Shown: positions 26,355 to 37,105 of the stretch, piece by piece
Layout of the letters: each line of letters opens with the position of its first letter
How positions within the stretch are numbered: position 1 is the first letter of the stretch
Assembly (NCBI GenBank): GCA_016928055.1
Contig: JAFGLM010000033.1
Coordinates: 1 to 64,000, forward strand
DNA length: 64,000 bases
Direction: 5' to 3'
Origin: Gammaproteobacteria bacterium
GTDB lineage: Bacteria; Pseudomonadota; Gammaproteobacteria; HTCC5015
Position numbers and translations under genes: made by a program
Notes under the pieces: generated by a model
Told to the model about the DNA's origin: nothing
The model's database searches: none
Seen by the model: the letters and a program-made list of their open reading frames with translations, nothing else

Positions 26355-28091
26355 ATGAAAAAACGTTACCTCATATTCCCTCTGCTGATTATTGTTATCG
26401 TCTATTCTGTCTATCGAATACAGCATGTGCCATACGATAATGAAATCGATATAACCCAAGTACCGACTTTTTCGACCGTACCGATTGAATTTAGTCATGA
26501 TTACAAATCCGGCAACGCCTTACCGTTTTCAGGATCGGCCGTAATTGACATCGACAATGATGCGCGACCCGAGATCTTTCTGGGCGGAGGTTTTTTGCAA
26601 CGCGACGGTTTATTCCGCTATCAGGAAGGACAATTCGTTGATATCAGCGCCGAAAGCAGTCTGGGCAAGGATGTTGGTGACAGCACTTATGGTGCTGCAT
26701 CTATGGATGCCAATCAGGATGGCTATATCGATTTATTTATTGCACGTGAAAGCGGTTTGTATCTTTATTTTAATCAGGGCGGCTTTTTCTTTAAGACAAA
26801 ACTGGCCATTGAATTTTCAGCTGGAGAGGTACCGGTTTCAATTGCACTCGGCGATATCAATCTGGATGGCTATGTTGATCTGTTTGTGTCCTGCTTTAAT
26901 TCGATCGATCGTATGGGTTGGGTCTTTTTTAATCCGCCACAACTGCCCGCCACCAGTAAATTACTGGTCAACAATGGCGATAATACCTTTACCGATATCA
27001 CCGAGGCAGCAGGACTGCCATTAAGGCATAACGCCTACACCGCAATGTTTGTAAGTTTGGACGATGATGCCCTGCCTGATCTGGTCGTTGCTTATCAAGG
27101 CCGCCCGGCTGCTATATTTGCCAATCAGGGTGGCGGTCGTTTCAAAGAACAAGCCATTGCAACAAGCAAAGGCATGAATCTGGCCAGCGGCATCGGAGCG
27201 GGTGATTACGATAATGATGGCAAAATAGATCTACTGCTTACCAGCACCGGCTCCACCATTCCCACCATTATTTTGCACAGTATTCAAAGCGGTGAAATCA
27301 ATACCGACTGGATGTTGCTTAAAAACAACGGTAATTTTGAATTTGCCGATGTTTCCGATCAGGCCATGCTGGCGGATTATGAACTCGCCAACGGCGCTGT
27401 ATTTGCAGACTTTAACCTTGACGGCCGCCTGGATCTGGCCGTTAACCAAAATTCAATTCGCTTTCCACTCCACTGGATTGCGCGCAGCCCAGGTCGTTTA
27501 TTGGTGCAAAAAGACAACGCCACTTTTGCGAATGTCGTTTCGCCGGCACAGGTTTCTAATAGAAATTTCGGCGTGGCACCACTGATTGCTGATTTTAATA
27601 ACGATGGCTATCCGGATTTGATCTGGGTTAATGTCGGCAGCGCCGCACAGGCGTTTATTAATAACGGCGGTAACCGAGGTTATCTAAAAATTGATCTGGG
27701 TGACTTACCCCGAGCATTGGGTACTCGTGTTAGCGTCGATACTACCAGCGCTGAACACATCGCAATGCAACAATTTGCCAGCGCCGGTTTGTCTTCTGAT
27801 CAGACCCATATACTGACATTCGGTTTGGGACCACAGTCAGTAGTGACTCAGGTACAGGTGCATTTTCCTTCGGGCAAATCGCTGGTCATTGAAGAACCCA
27901 AACTCAACCAGACGATTGAGCTAAAACCTGCGCCGTTAGAATCACCCAAACTGATTGAAACCGCAGCACCCGTTATTGTTGCGCCGGAACCGGCAGAGGA
28001 ATATGAACCGGTTGTTGCGCCAGCGCCTCAGCCTGCTGCTGAAGACAATCGCGATACTGAAGATGAACTGGAAGATTTATTGGGAAAATAA
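26355..28091 (+). CDS. CRTAC/VCBS-repeat protein with ASPIC-UnbV domain
   Basis: The 578-residue protein begins with a single hydrophobic anchor (residues 4-20) and should face the periplasm or cell surface. At least six FG-GAP/VCBS-type motifs of the calcium-binding form Dx(D/N)xDG appear (for example DIDNDARPE, DANQDGYID, DINLDGYVD, DYDNDGKID, DFNLDGRLD, DFNNDGYPD), predicting a beta-propeller. An ASPIC/UnbV-like domain (about 450-520) is followed by a Pro/Glu-rich tail. Its function is unknown; such proteins are common in marine bacteria. Confidence 0.82.
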   Translation: MKKRYLIFPLLIIVIVYSVYRIQHVPYDNEIDITQVPTFSTVPIEFSHDYKSGNALPFSGSAVIDIDNDARPEIFLGGGFLQRDGLFRYQEGQFVDISAESSLGKDVGDSTYGAASMDANQDGYIDLFIARESGLYLYFNQGGFFFKTKLAIEFSAGEVPVSIALGDINLDGYVDLFVSCFNSIDRMGWVFFNPPQLPATSKLLVNNGDNTFTDITEAAGLPLRHNAYTAMFVSLDDDALPDLVVAYQGRPAAIFANQGGGRFKEQAIATSKGMNLASGIGAGDYDNDGKIDLLLTSTGSTIPTIILHSIQSGEINTDWMLLKNNGNFEFADVSDQAMLADYELANGAVFADFNLDGRLDLAVNQNSIRFPLHWIARSPGRLLVQKDNATFANVVSPAQVSNRNFGVAPLIADFNNDGYPDLIWVNVGSAAQAFINNGGNRGYLKIDLGDLPRALGTRVSVDTTSAEHIAMQQFASAGLSSDQTHILTFGLGPQSVVTQVQVHFPSGKSLVIEEPKLNQTIELKPAPLESPKLIETAAPVIVAPEPAEEYEPVVAPAPQPAAEDNRDTEDELEDLLGK

Positions 28092-28139
28092 ACTCTCCTT
28101 TACTATTGTACTTTTCGTAACCAAGCAGGAATAAACGAT

Positions 28140-28397
28140 ATGCCAAAAGACCAAGTTCTGAATCTGGTTGAGCAGCTGCAACAGGAAATTGATCAGGTTG
28201 AAAATCTGGCAGCAGATAAAAAGCAAAAACTTGAAACGCTGATAAAAAATATTGAAAACGGGCTGGATGAAGAAAATGTAAGCGAAGAATTAAACGACTC
28301 GCTGTCTGAAACCATCACCGATTTTGAAGCCTCCTATCCGCGCCTGACGTCCATAATCAACGACATCATGGTAACCTTAAGTAATCTGGGAATTTAG
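28140..28397 (+). CDS. DUF4404-family small helical protein
   Basis: The 85-residue, acidic, heptad-patterned protein ends in FEASYPRLTSIINDIMVTLSNLGI, the conserved C-terminus of DUF4404. No signal peptide or enzyme motif is present. It follows the VCBS-repeat gene by 48 bp and is convergent with the MltD-like gene, whose stop is 3 bp away. No function is established for the family. Confidence 0.75.
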   Translation: MPKDQVLNLVEQLQQEIDQVENLAADKKQKLETLIKNIENGLDEENVSEELNDSLSETITDFEASYPRLTSIINDIMVTLSNLGI

Positions 28398-28400
28398 CTC

Positions 28401-30629
28401 TTAACCCTGCAATGATTTCTGTTCGATACGCGGAAACAGTACAACGGTTCCAGGTTTAATCCTGTTTAAATCAATATCGGGGTTATATTGAAGAAATAAC
28501 CATAGCGGTACTTTGTACTTAATATGCGTTAACTCCCAGATGGAGTCGCCACGTTTTATCTTTCGCTCTTCGACACCGGTTATACGGTATTGATTAAAAT
28601 AAGCTTCTTGTAAATTGCGGTGATAAGCTACCCGTCGTTCTTCGAAAGTCGCCTTGTCTATATTGGTAAAATCAAGTTTGAACGTACTGCCGATAATCAG
28701 CTCATGACCATACCTGATCCGGTTAAGCTGGCGTAGATCGTTTGCTCGCAATTCCAGCCACTCCGCGTAATGTCCCAAAGTCTCCGCGGCCTGTATTGTG
28801 ATTCTGTCATCCTCGAGTACGAGATAATTCGCCGGGTCAGCCGACAAGGCTGGATGCTGACCGGCCGGTTGAACCGGTTCAGCGCCTTCAGCATCGGTCG
28901 GTTCTGTTGCTTCAATCACTTCTGCAATAATCTCTTCGGGTATTGACTCTACAACCGCAACAGCCGTCTCAGTGGGTTCCGGTGTTATCTCAGTCTTATC
29001 AGACTGATCTGACGGTATGGCTTCCGCCAACGTCAATCCGGTTTCGGTTACCTGCTCAGGCATGGATGTAACATTAAGCACCTGACCAACATAAATAGTA
29101 TGTCGGGAGCGCAAATTATTCTGTTGCAATAACTGCTGCTCGGGGACGCCGAAGGCATCGGCTATTACTGATAAGGTATCCCCGCTTTGCACGCGATAAG
29201 TTCCATCCACCAGTTCACGCGTTGCCACGGTTATCCGTCTGGATTTGGGTAAACGCAGTGTCTGCCCGGCGCGAATAAAATGGCTGTTAGGTAAATTATT
29301 TATGCGTTTCAATTCCGAAAGACCCACGCCAAAGCGATCGGCAATTTCAGATAACGAATCGCCGCGTCGAACGCGATAGGTTAAATCGGGTAACTGAACA
29401 TTCGATTTGTATTTTGCGTCGATTTCAGCAATACGACTGGCGGCTTCGCTGGCGGATATTTTCGGAACACGCAAAGCAAAACCCTTCGGGATATGCTTTT
29501 CACCTGACCAAACGATCGGCCGCAGTGCCGGGTTCATTTTTTTGAGCACATCCAGTTCCACACCCAGGTTTTTTGCCAACACCCCGGCCTGAATATAGGT
29601 CGGCACTTCAACGGTTTGCGAGTAATCAGGACTATCCCGCTCAAGGGCACCAAAATACAACTCCGCATCTTTATGCACTTCAACTGCGGCAAGAAATGCA
29701 ACATAAAAATTTCGTGACGCAAACTGGAAAGTGCGGCTCCGATACTCTCGCAGAACTTTAACAATATCAGTACCACCCGTCTGTGCAATTGCCCGTCGCA
29801 TACCGGAAGCACCGTGATTGTAGGCTGTAATCGCCAGCGGCCAGGTACCGGTAATTGAGTAATTATGTTTTAGTAATTTGGCGGCCGCTTCACTTGAAAT
29901 AAATGGATCCAGCCGTTCATCAACAACATGATCGACGCGCATAAAACGCCTTCCGGTTGAACGGGTAAATTGCCACATACCCGCTGCGCCAATAAATGAA
30001 TAGGCAGAAGGATTAAAAGATGACTCAACATGCGGCAGGGCAGCCAGCTCCAATGGCAATCCTTCACGATGCATCGTTCGGCGAATGTGCGGTATCCAAC
30101 GGCCCGAGCGAGTCAAGCCGGCTTTAAATTTATCGGATTGTCCAAGTTGAAAACGCAGTCTTTTTGCCGAAGCACGAAATTCTTTCGAGCTGGGTTTTTC
30201 GGGCCATAACGCCAATACGCGCGCAGCCTCTTCATCCAGATCCTGGCGCGAGTTACGTGCAAGCTGCAATAAAATATTTCGATAATGTTTTTTTCTGGCA
30301 TCAACCAGACGATTGCGGTCACGACGATCAATCTCATCACCGAGTTCAACGATTTCGTAAATCACATTTAGATTTTTATCATCATGGATATAGCCTTGTG
30401 ATGTGCTGATCTCCGTATAAACTTTTTTCCAGAAAGTGATATCGGCTTCGATTTCTTTTGGTTTTGGAAAGGACTCTTCGCCGGCGTGAACCATTAAGGC
30501 CGCCAGTAACAGAAGAACTCCGACAAATCGACTCAGAAATAAATCTCGACATTGATTTGAAATCACGATAATAAAATTCCGAATATAAAAAATGAACGGA
30601 TTCGCTACTGACAGCATATAGCGTCCCAT
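28401..30629 (-). CDS. mltD: Membrane-bound lytic murein transglycosylase with LysM repeats (MltD-like)
   Basis: The enzyme cleaves glycan strands of peptidoglycan in the periplasm. The 742-residue product has an extended N-terminus with a hydrophobic stretch (about 32-48). The transglycosylase domain (about 170-330) carries the catalytic Glu202 in PHVESSFNPSAYS, and GAAGMWQFTRSTGRR. Clear LysM repeats are YRVRRGDSLSEIADRFG and YRVQSGDTLSVIADAFG; two divergent ones (YLVLEDDR..., KIKRGDSIWEL) follow a Thr/Glu-rich spacer. E. coli MltD is a lipoprotein; no lipobox is visible here, so the anchoring may differ. Confidence 0.88.
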   Translation of the reverse strand: MGRYMLSVANPFIFYIRNFIIVISNQCRDLFLSRFVGVLLLLAALMVHAGEESFPKPKEIEADITFWKKVYTEISTSQGYIHDDKNLNVIYEIVELGDEIDRRDRNRLVDARKKHYRNILLQLARNSRQDLDEEAARVLALWPEKPSSKEFRASAKRLRFQLGQSDKFKAGLTRSGRWIPHIRRTMHREGLPLELAALPHVESSFNPSAYSFIGAAGMWQFTRSTGRRFMRVDHVVDERLDPFISSEAAAKLLKHNYSITGTWPLAITAYNHGASGMRRAIAQTGGTDIVKVLREYRSRTFQFASRNFYVAFLAAVEVHKDAELYFGALERDSPDYSQTVEVPTYIQAGVLAKNLGVELDVLKKMNPALRPIVWSGEKHIPKGFALRVPKISASEAASRIAEIDAKYKSNVQLPDLTYRVRRGDSLSEIADRFGVGLSELKRINNLPNSHFIRAGQTLRLPKSRRITVATRELVDGTYRVQSGDTLSVIADAFGVPEQQLLQQNNLRSRHTIYVGQVLNVTSMPEQVTETGLTLAEAIPSDQSDKTEITPEPTETAVAVVESIPEEIIAEVIEATEPTDAEGAEPVQPAGQHPALSADPANYLVLEDDRITIQAAETLGHYAEWLELRANDLRQLNRIRYGHELIIGSTFKLDFTNIDKATFEERRVAYHRNLQEAYFNQYRITGVEERKIKRGDSIWELTHIKYKVPLWLFLQYNPDIDLNRIKPGTVVLFPRIEQKSLQG

Positions 30630-30830
30630 TTATAGTCAACCAATGCAAGTACCCCGGTTTTATCGCTTCTTTGCGCCGATATGACCCCATTTACGGTAGC
30701 ACCCAAAAGCCAATCGACACCTCTGAGCCCTGGCAGGAACGCTAAAAATCAACTTAGGGCATCCAATTCCGGGGGCTTTATGCTACAGTTTGCGGCCTGT
30801 TAATTCCTGAATACAACTCACAACTTTCCA

Positions 30831-31715
30831 ATGAATAGAGCCATTTTTGAATCGAATCTTAAAAGCCTGCCGCTGCTGGGCCGCGGCAAAGTCAGGGATA
30901 TATATGAAGCTGACGACGATTATTTGCTGATCGTCGCTACCGATAGGTTGTCAGCTTTTGATGTCGTGCTACCGCAAGCGATTCCCGGCAAGGGACGCGT
31001 GCTCACCGAAGTTTCCCGTTTCTGGTTTAGTTATCTTCAACATGTTATACCCAACCACCTGAGCAGCAGGCCGCTATCAGATTATCTTACTGACAGTGAA
31101 ATTGAGGAGCTTGACGGACGCGCGATGCTGGTACACAAATTAAAACCCCTGCCCATTGAGGCGGTGGTCAGAGGATATTTGATCGGCTCAGGCTGGAAAG
31201 ATTATTTAAAAACCGGCGCGGTCTGTGGGATTGTTTTACCGCAAGGTTTACAGCAAGCACAGCAACTCCCTGAAGCACTGTTTACACCCGCCACAAAAGC
31301 AGCCGCAGGCGATCATGACGAAAATATCAGTTTTGCTCGAACGGTCGATCTAGTTGGCCGGGATTTGGCCGATCATGTCAAACAAGTCAGTCTTGCGCTG
31401 TATACCGAAGCGGCAAGTTACGCGCGCCAACGCGGGATTATAATCGCCGACACCAAGTTCGAATTTGGTCTGGATGCAAACAATCGTCTGGTTTTGATTG
31501 ATGAAGTCCTTACGCCTGACTCTTCACGCTTCTGGCCGGCCGATCAATATCGGCCCGGTATCAGCCCACCCAGTTTTGACAAACAGTTTGTGCGTGATTA
31601 CCTCGAAACTCTGGATTGGGATAAAACCCCGCCCGGCCCGCAACTACCGGAAGAGATTATTCGCAATACCGGAAGCAAATATCAGGAAGCCCTGCAGAGA
31701 CTGACGCAGCCCTGA
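30831..31715 (+). CDS. purC: Phosphoribosylaminoimidazole-succinocarboxamide synthase (SAICAR synthetase)
   Basis: PurC joins CAIR and aspartate in purine synthesis. The 294-residue product is the longer, yeast-like class rather than the ~237-residue E. coli form. [32 protein letters not shown] opens the ATP site; the motifs [18 protein letters not shown] and DTKFEFG follow, and [15 protein letters not shown] carries the metal site. The ATG lies 20 bp after CCTGAATACA without a strong Shine-Dalgarno. bioD follows 7 bp later. Confidence 0.95.
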   Translation: MNRAIFESNLKSLPLLGRGKVRDIYEADDDYLLIVATDRLSAFDVVLPQAIPGKGRVLTEVSRFWFSYLQHVIPNHLSSRPLSDYLTDSEIEELDGRAMLVHKLKPLPIEAVVRGYLIGSGWKDYLKTGAVCGIVLPQGLQQAQQLPEALFTPATKAAAGDHDENISFARTVDLVGRDLADHVKQVSLALYTEAASYARQRGIIIADTKFEFGLDANNRLVLIDEVLTPDSSRFWPADQYRPGISPPSFDKQFVRDYLETLDWDKTPPGPQLPEEIIRNTGSKYQEALQRLTQP

Positions 31716-31722
31716 GTTTGCC

Positions 31723-32427
31723 TTGGTGGTGAATACGCCTGCAAGCAAGAATCCAATACAAGGTCTGTTCATTACCGGCACGGATACCGGCGTGGGCAAA
31801 ACAGTTATCGGTGCTTCCCTGGTTTGTCACCTCTACCGTTCCGGTATCGACGTACAACCACGCAAGCCGGTTGAATCGGGTTGCACTCGTGTAAAAGTTA
31901 ATTTACTTCCAGCTGATGGACTGACGTACCAAAATGCAGTTGATCATACAACCGCCCTGGATATCATTACTCCATTTCGTTTCTCAGCAGCATTAGCACC
32001 ATCACGCGCAGCTCGGTTGGAAAATAAACACCTCTCTATCTCGCAGCTCGAATCCGCGGTTCGATACCAATTAAATCCGGACAGTATTTGCATTGTTGAA
32101 GGCGCTGGTGGTTTTTATTCGCCTATTGCAGAAGATGGTTTGAACTCCGATTTGGCGCAAGCCCTGGGACTACCGATACTGCTGGTTGCCGCAGACCACC
32201 TGGGTTGCATCAATCATGTTTTGCTTACTCTGGAAGCCATCATGCGCAAAGACCTTGAATGCAGAGCGGTCGTCTTGAATACGGTTGCAAGTGCTGTAAT
32301 TAGAAATAATATGGATAATTCTGCCGAATTAGAGAAATTAACCGGTGTGCCAATAGTAAAAACCCGCTTCACTGATTCATTTCCGGTAGATGTTGAACCA
32401 TTGATAGAGCTAATAAAGAAAATTTAA
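31723..32427 (+). CDS. bioD: Dethiobiotin synthase
   Basis: BioD makes the ureido ring of dethiobiotin from diaminopelargonate. The roughly 234-residue product has the P-loop GTDTGVGKT (about residues 19-27) and the second conserved block VEGAGGFYSPI. The start is unclear because TTG (31723), GTG (31726) and GTG (31729) stand in tandem. It is not part of a biotin cluster in this window. It lies 7 bp behind purC, which suggests cotranscription with a purine gene. Confidence 0.9.
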   Translation: MVVNTPASKNPIQGLFITGTDTGVGKTVIGASLVCHLYRSGIDVQPRKPVESGCTRVKVNLLPADGLTYQNAVDHTTALDIITPFRFSAALAPSRAARLENKHLSISQLESAVRYQLNPDSICIVEGAGGFYSPIAEDGLNSDLAQALGLPILLVAADHLGCINHVLLTLEAIMRKDLECRAVVLNTVASAVIRNNMDNSAELEKLTGVPIVKTRFTDSFPVDVEPLIELIKKI

Positions 32428-32438
32428 AGCGCGAAGTA

Positions 32439-33902
32439 TCAGGCATCCAGTTCAGAGGAAGTACTGGGTATCGGCATGTTGCCAACCTCGACAACCTTCA
32501 TAGCATTGGTTCCACCCATTGCACCGAGCAGGTCGCCCTTGGTGATAATGACGCGATCCCCACTTTCCACTACATCAAGCTCTCTCAGCTTATTTACAAT
32601 CCACATATTGGCACTAATGTGGTCGGTCATTTTCTGATCGATCCTCATTGGGATCACACCGCGAAACAAACAAGTCCGGCCAATAGTGTAATCATGTTGG
32701 GTTAATGCATAGATAGGAATAGATGAGTGGATGCGCGACATTACCAGGACCGTTCGACCGGATTCGGTGAGTGCTGCAATCGCTTTAACTTTTAAGTGAT
32801 TGGCGCAATACATGGTTGACATCGCAATAGCTTCATCAATGCGTTCAAACTTGGTATTTATGCGATGTGTTGAAGTGGTCATTTCAGGTTCTTTTTCGGC
32901 ACGCGATGTAATACGCGCCATTGCCTTTATCACCTTTATCGGATGTTTGCCGGCGGCTGTTTCAGCTGACAACATAACCGCATCGGTTCCATCGAGCACA
33001 GCATTAGCCACATCAAATACTTCTGCGCGCGTTGGAATCGGATTCTGGATCATGCTTTCCATCATCTGTGTTGCGGTAATCACAACACAATTGCGTTCCT
33101 GCGCCATTTTGATTAAACGTTTTTGTACCGCCGGTAACTCCGCATCACCAATCTCAACACCGAGATCACCGCGCGCGATCATTATACCGTCGGAGGCATC
33201 GATAATTTGTTCGATAACATCCAGTGCTTCGAAGCGTTCAATCTTGGCTACGATATGCCCGTGACCGCCCGCATCACGCAATAATTGGCGTGCCCGAATA
33301 ACGTCCTCAGCACTGCGCGGAAACGATATGGCCAGATAATCAGCATCGATCTGCGCAGCGATCAAAATATCCTGAATGTCTTTTTCGGTGATAGTCGGCG
33401 CTGACAAACCACCGCCGCGTAAATTAATCCCTTTATTATTGGAAAGTTCCCCGCCGAGAACAACGCTGGTGACTATTTTTGAACCTGAGATTTCAGTAAC
33501 TCGCAATTCCAAACGACCGTCATCGAGTAACAGGTAGTCTCCCTGTTTAACATCGCTTACCAGCTCCTTGTAAGTGATGCCAACTGATTCTTGCGAGCCC
33601 TCCATATCGCCCAGTAACGCATCCAGGGTAAAAGTATCACCTTCTTTAAGAAAAATCGCACCGTTGGCAAATTTGGTAATACGAATCTTAGGGCCCTGCA
33701 AATCAACCAGTATGCCAACCGGTCTTCCTGCCTCAGCAGCGCATTGACGAACTAATCCGGCACGACGAATATGGTCTTCCGCCGTGCCGTGGGAAAAGTT
33801 CAGGCGCACAACATCCATTCCGGCGATAATCATCTCGCGTAATACTTCTGCGCTACTTGAGGCCGGCCCCAAGGTCGCTACGATCTTTGTACGTCTAAGC
33901 AT
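32439..33902 (-). CDS. pyk: Pyruvate kinase
   Basis: Pyruvate kinase makes pyruvate and ATP from phosphoenolpyruvate. The 487-residue product starts MLRRTKIVATLGPASSS, has the active-site block IMIARGDLGVEIG and TATQMMESMI, and includes the ADP/PEP-contact segment RLNFSHGTAEDH. It is a PykA-like isozyme by length and closes the gap-pgk-pyk cluster. A 50-bp spacer with two direct TCTTAAGGGTT repeats separates it from pgk. Confidence 0.96.
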   Translation of the reverse strand: MLRRTKIVATLGPASSSAEVLREMIIAGMDVVRLNFSHGTAEDHIRRAGLVRQCAAEAGRPVGILVDLQGPKIRITKFANGAIFLKEGDTFTLDALLGDMEGSQESVGITYKELVSDVKQGDYLLLDDGRLELRVTEISGSKIVTSVVLGGELSNNKGINLRGGGLSAPTITEKDIQDILIAAQIDADYLAISFPRSAEDVIRARQLLRDAGGHGHIVAKIERFEALDVIEQIIDASDGIMIARGDLGVEIGDAELPAVQKRLIKMAQERNCVVITATQMMESMIQNPIPTRAEVFDVANAVLDGTDAVMLSAETAAGKHPIKVIKAMARITSRAEKEPEMTTSTHRINTKFERIDEAIAMSTMYCANHLKVKAIAALTESGRTVLVMSRIHSSIPIYALTQHDYTIGRTCLFRGVIPMRIDQKMTDHISANMWIVNKLRELDVVESGDRVIITKGDLLGAMGGTNAMKVVEVGNMPIPSTSSELDA

Positions 33903-33952
33903 GTAAACCTCTTAAGGGTTGCGGTCGTCTTAAGGGTTATTAACCACAAATT

Positions 33953-35131
33953 TTATTTGGCAGCACGTTTCTCCAACATATCAACTGCGGGGAGTTTTTT
34001 ACCTTCCAGGAATTCCAGGAATGCGCCTCCACCCGTTGATATGTAACCAAGCTGATCGGCGATGCCATATTTATCAATTGCGGCTAGTGTATCGCCTCCA
34101 CCTGCAATTGAGAAACCATTCGATTCAGCAATCGCTTTTGCCAAGACTTCGGTACCTTTGCCAAACTGCGCAAATTCAAATACGCCAACCGGACCATTCC
34201 AGATAATTGTACCGGCCTTTTTCAGCATGCCGGCCAATTCTGCAGCGGTATCGGGACCAATATCGAAAATCATATCGTCATCCGCTACCTTATCGACAGG
34301 TTTTAATTCAGCCGGGGAAGATTCGGAAAATTCCTTACCGCATACAACATCGCTTGGTACTGGAATTGAGGCATTACGCGCGCTGGCGGCTTTACTGAGT
34401 GCTTTAGCAGTATCGAGTAAATCAGCTTCATAAAGTGACTTGCCAACATTGTGGCCCTGAGCTGCGATAAAGGTATTGGCAATACCCCCACCAACAATCA
34501 ACTGGTCAACCACTTTACTCAGACTCTCCAACACAGTGAGCTTGGTAGAAACTTTGGAACCACCCACGATTGCCACCATTGGACGCGCTGGATTCGCCAG
34601 CGCCTTGTCCAATGCTTCCAACTCGCGTGCCAGCAACGGGCCGGCACAGGCAATCGGTGCAAATTGACCCGCGCCATGCGTTGAACAGTGAGCCCGATGA
34701 GCAGAACCAAAGGCATCCATTACATACACATCACACAATGCTGCCATTTTTTTCGACAGCGCTTCGTCATTCTTTTTCTCACCGGCAAGAAAGCGGACGT
34801 TTTCTGCAACTGTTAATACCCCTTCCTGCAAATCAACACCATCAATCCAGTCTTTCGCAAAACGGACTTCCTGATCCAGAGCTTTATTCAGATAGTCCGC
34901 AATCGGCTGCATAGAAAAACTGGGGTCGTATACACCTTCGGTCGGACGACCAAGGTGGGACGTAACCAGAACTTTGGCACCGGCCTCCAATAAGAATTTC
35001 AGTGCTGGTATGCTTGCCAGAATACGCTGATCACTTGCGACAGCGCCGTTTTTGATCGGTACATTCAGATCCTGCCGGATGAAAACTCGTTTGCCGGCGA
35101 GGTCCAAATCAGTCATTTTGATTATCGCCAT
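33953..35131 (-). CDS. pgk: Phosphoglycerate kinase
   Basis: Pgk transfers phosphate between 1,3-bisphosphoglycerate and ADP. The 392-residue product contains [16 protein letters not shown], the N-terminal 3-PGA-binding block, [13 protein letters not shown], and the C-terminal [16 protein letters not shown]-site glycine run. It is in the usual order after gap. Confidence 0.97.
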   Translation of the reverse strand: MAIIKMTDLDLAGKRVFIRQDLNVPIKNGAVASDQRILASIPALKFLLEAGAKVLVTSHLGRPTEGVYDPSFSMQPIADYLNKALDQEVRFAKDWIDGVDLQEGVLTVAENVRFLAGEKKNDEALSKKMAALCDVYVMDAFGSAHRAHCSTHGAGQFAPIACAGPLLARELEALDKALANPARPMVAIVGGSKVSTKLTVLESLSKVVDQLIVGGGIANTFIAAQGHNVGKSLYEADLLDTAKALSKAASARNASIPVPSDVVCGKEFSESSPAELKPVDKVADDDMIFDIGPDTAAELAGMLKKAGTIIWNGPVGVFEFAQFGKGTEVLAKAIAESNGFSIAGGGDTLAAIDKYGIADQLGYISTGGGAFLEFLEGKKLPAVDMLEKRAAK

Positions 35132-35195
35132 GGCTTTATTTGCTCCTCGATAGTGTGTGGGAATTAAAAATTATTAAAATACAGTGTGCAGACGC

Positions 35196-35230
35196 CAAAA
35201 AGGCTCTGGCAGCAGAATGCCACCAGAGCC
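35196..35230 (-). terminator. Terminator or attenuator between gapA and pgk
   Basis: On the minus strand an 8-bp GGCTCTGG/CCAGAGCC stem (35223-35230 with 35202-35209), reinforced by an inner GGCA/TGCC pairing, is followed by TTTTTGG. It lies 24 bp past the gapA stop and would reduce read-through into pgk and pyk. Confidence 0.7.
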
Positions 35231-35253
35231 CTGATCAAACACTTACGCTTTTT

Positions 35254-36267
35254 TTACTTGGCGTTAACCAGTGCAACAGTGGTATCCAACATACGGTTGG
35301 AAAAACCCCACTCATTATCGTACCAGGCAAGAATCTTGACCAGCTTGCCATCGATTACACGAGTCTGGGTTGAATCGTAAGAAGTCGAAACGGTGGTATG
35401 GTTAAAATCAATCGATACCAACGGTTCGTCAACATAACCCAGCACACCTTTCAACGGACCTTCAGAGGCTTTCTTCAGGATACTGTCGATTTCTTCCTTG
35501 GTGGTTTCGCGCTTGGCAATAAACGTCAAGTCAACAACAGATACATTGATGGTCGGCACACGCATAGCAAAACCGTCCAGCTTGCCCTTCAACTCAGGTA
35601 GTACCAGGCCAACCGCTTTGGCCGCGCCGGTACTGGTCGGAATCATGGACATGGTGGCGGAACGAGCGCGACGCAGATCTTTATGGAATACGTCAGTCAA
35701 CACCTGATCGTTAGTGTAAGCGTGAATGGTGGTCATCAAACCGCTTTCGATACCAATGGCATCATTCAGAGGTTTAACAACAGGCGCCAGACAGTTGGTT
35801 GTGCATGAAGCATTGGAAATAACAGTGTCGGACGCTTTCAGAACACCGTGGTTTACACCGTAAACAATGGTTGCATCAACATCATTGCCACCCGGCGCAG
35901 AAATAATAACTTTCTTGGCACCAGCGGTAATATGCGCGCTGGCTTTTTCTTTACTGTTGAAAATCCCGGTGCATTCATGAACAACATCTACACCAAGAGA
36001 TTTCCATGGCAATTTGCTGGGATCACGTTCTGCAAATACCTTGATCTTGTCACCATTAACAACCATGGTATCGCCATCAACTTTAACATCCGCGTTGAAT
36101 TTACCGTGGACGCTGTCATATTTCGTCAGGTGAGCATTGGTTTCAGCCGGGCCGAGATCGTTAATTGCCACAACCTGGATTTCTTTATTACGACCAGACT
36201 CATAGATTGAGCGCAAGATGTTACGGCCAATACGCCCGTAACCATTAATTGCGACTTTGATAGGCAT
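35254..36267 (-). CDS. gapA: Glyceraldehyde-3-phosphate dehydrogenase, type I
   Basis: GAPDH oxidises glyceraldehyde 3-phosphate to 1,3-bisphosphoglycerate. The 337-residue product has the NAD-binding NGYGRIGRN, the catalytic Cys155 in [12 protein letters not shown], and the C-terminal [14 protein letters not shown] block [14 protein letters not shown] strong AAGGAG ribosome site precedes the ATG. It is first in gap-pgk-pyk; neither tkt nor fba, often found with it, is present. Confidence 0.97.
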   Translation of the reverse strand: MPIKVAINGYGRIGRNILRSIYESGRNKEIQVVAINDLGPAETNAHLTKYDSVHGKFNADVKVDGDTMVVNGDKIKVFAERDPSKLPWKSLGVDVVHECTGIFNSKEKASAHITAGAKKVIISAPGGNDVDATIVYGVNHGVLKASDTVISNASCTTNCLAPVVKPLNDAIGIESGLMTTIHAYTNDQVLTDVFHKDLRRARSATMSMIPTSTGAAKAVGLVLPELKGKLDGFAMRVPTINVSVVDLTFIAKRETTKEEIDSILKKASEGPLKGVLGYVDEPLVSIDFNHTTVSTSYDSTQTRVIDGKLVKILAWYDNEWGFSNRMLDTTVALVNAK

Positions 36268-37105
36268 TGCATTCTCCTTTGTTGATATTACTCAGTAAGT
36301 GTTTCGCTGCAGCGCATTGCTCGATAACCCGAGCCTGCCTGTTGCGCAGCAGCTTAAATACGCTTGGTTCGTTTCTACGGGTTTCTTGCCAATCAGACCG
36401 ATCGAATTGAAACGGCCAGTATGTTGGCGACGAGCGATCGTCTCTGAAAAACTGATAGCTGGCTGGTCCGATCTGCGCGGTCCGCCACTCGCGAACCGCG
36501 GAGAGTACCACAGAACTCTGGCAAGAATCACCTTGCAGATTTATCGCCTCAACCGATAAACGCAATCAGAAATCACCTTTCTAATGCGTTACCCGAAACC
36601 ACAGACCCAGTACGGCATGGATGCATTATGGAGACAAAAAAGCCCCGCGCATACTCCGTAATAAACGCAGTGTTAAAGCGGTTTTTCCGTGGAATCACCT
36701 AAAAGTACTCAGCGACCGGCCTGATTTATATAACCCCTTTCGTAATGGCATTTATCGCTTGAGGTCAGCTTTTTTGGTACTAAGAATGCTTCCAGCTAAA
36801 AGGGAATCCAGCTTAAAAATATGTCAATTTCACCAGGCATTCAACATCAGCTCCCAACATGCCTAAAACAAGGCGCCCCAAATAGCCAATCTTCACAACA
36901 TTTTTAAGGGGAATGTGAAGTAAAACGTAAATAATTTGTTGTTGTAGCTTGATTATTCGGCGAAACATACTAAATAGAGTGGAGTCCCAGTAAGGGATGA
37001 TGCGCCGTATGGTAACCGGACAAATATATTGCGTTTCTCCAGCAATTTTCTGATTTGGTGCTATACTCTTTCGATTTTGTCCGCCACCCTAACTTTCAGA
37101 GTAGT
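36268..37105. other. 838-bp intergenic region between gapA and rpoD
   Basis: This holds the divergent promoter regions of gapA and rpoD. Short frames are scattered through it on both strands, but none has a ribosome site plus recognisable product. There is a 6-bp stem with a 13-nt loop (36476-36500) near gapA. I see no rpsU or dnaG remnant, although these often precede rpoD in gammaproteobacteria. The region just before rpoD is AT-rich. Confidence 0.6.

Noticed and set aside
36299..36866. Short frames of 60-105 codons between gapA and rpoD
   Set aside because: They overlap each other in several frames, and no product is recognisable.
37055..37105. N-terminal extension of rpoD from an upstream ATG
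   Set aside because: The added 17 residues do not resemble sigma-70 N-termini; [11 protein letters not shown] is the natural start.
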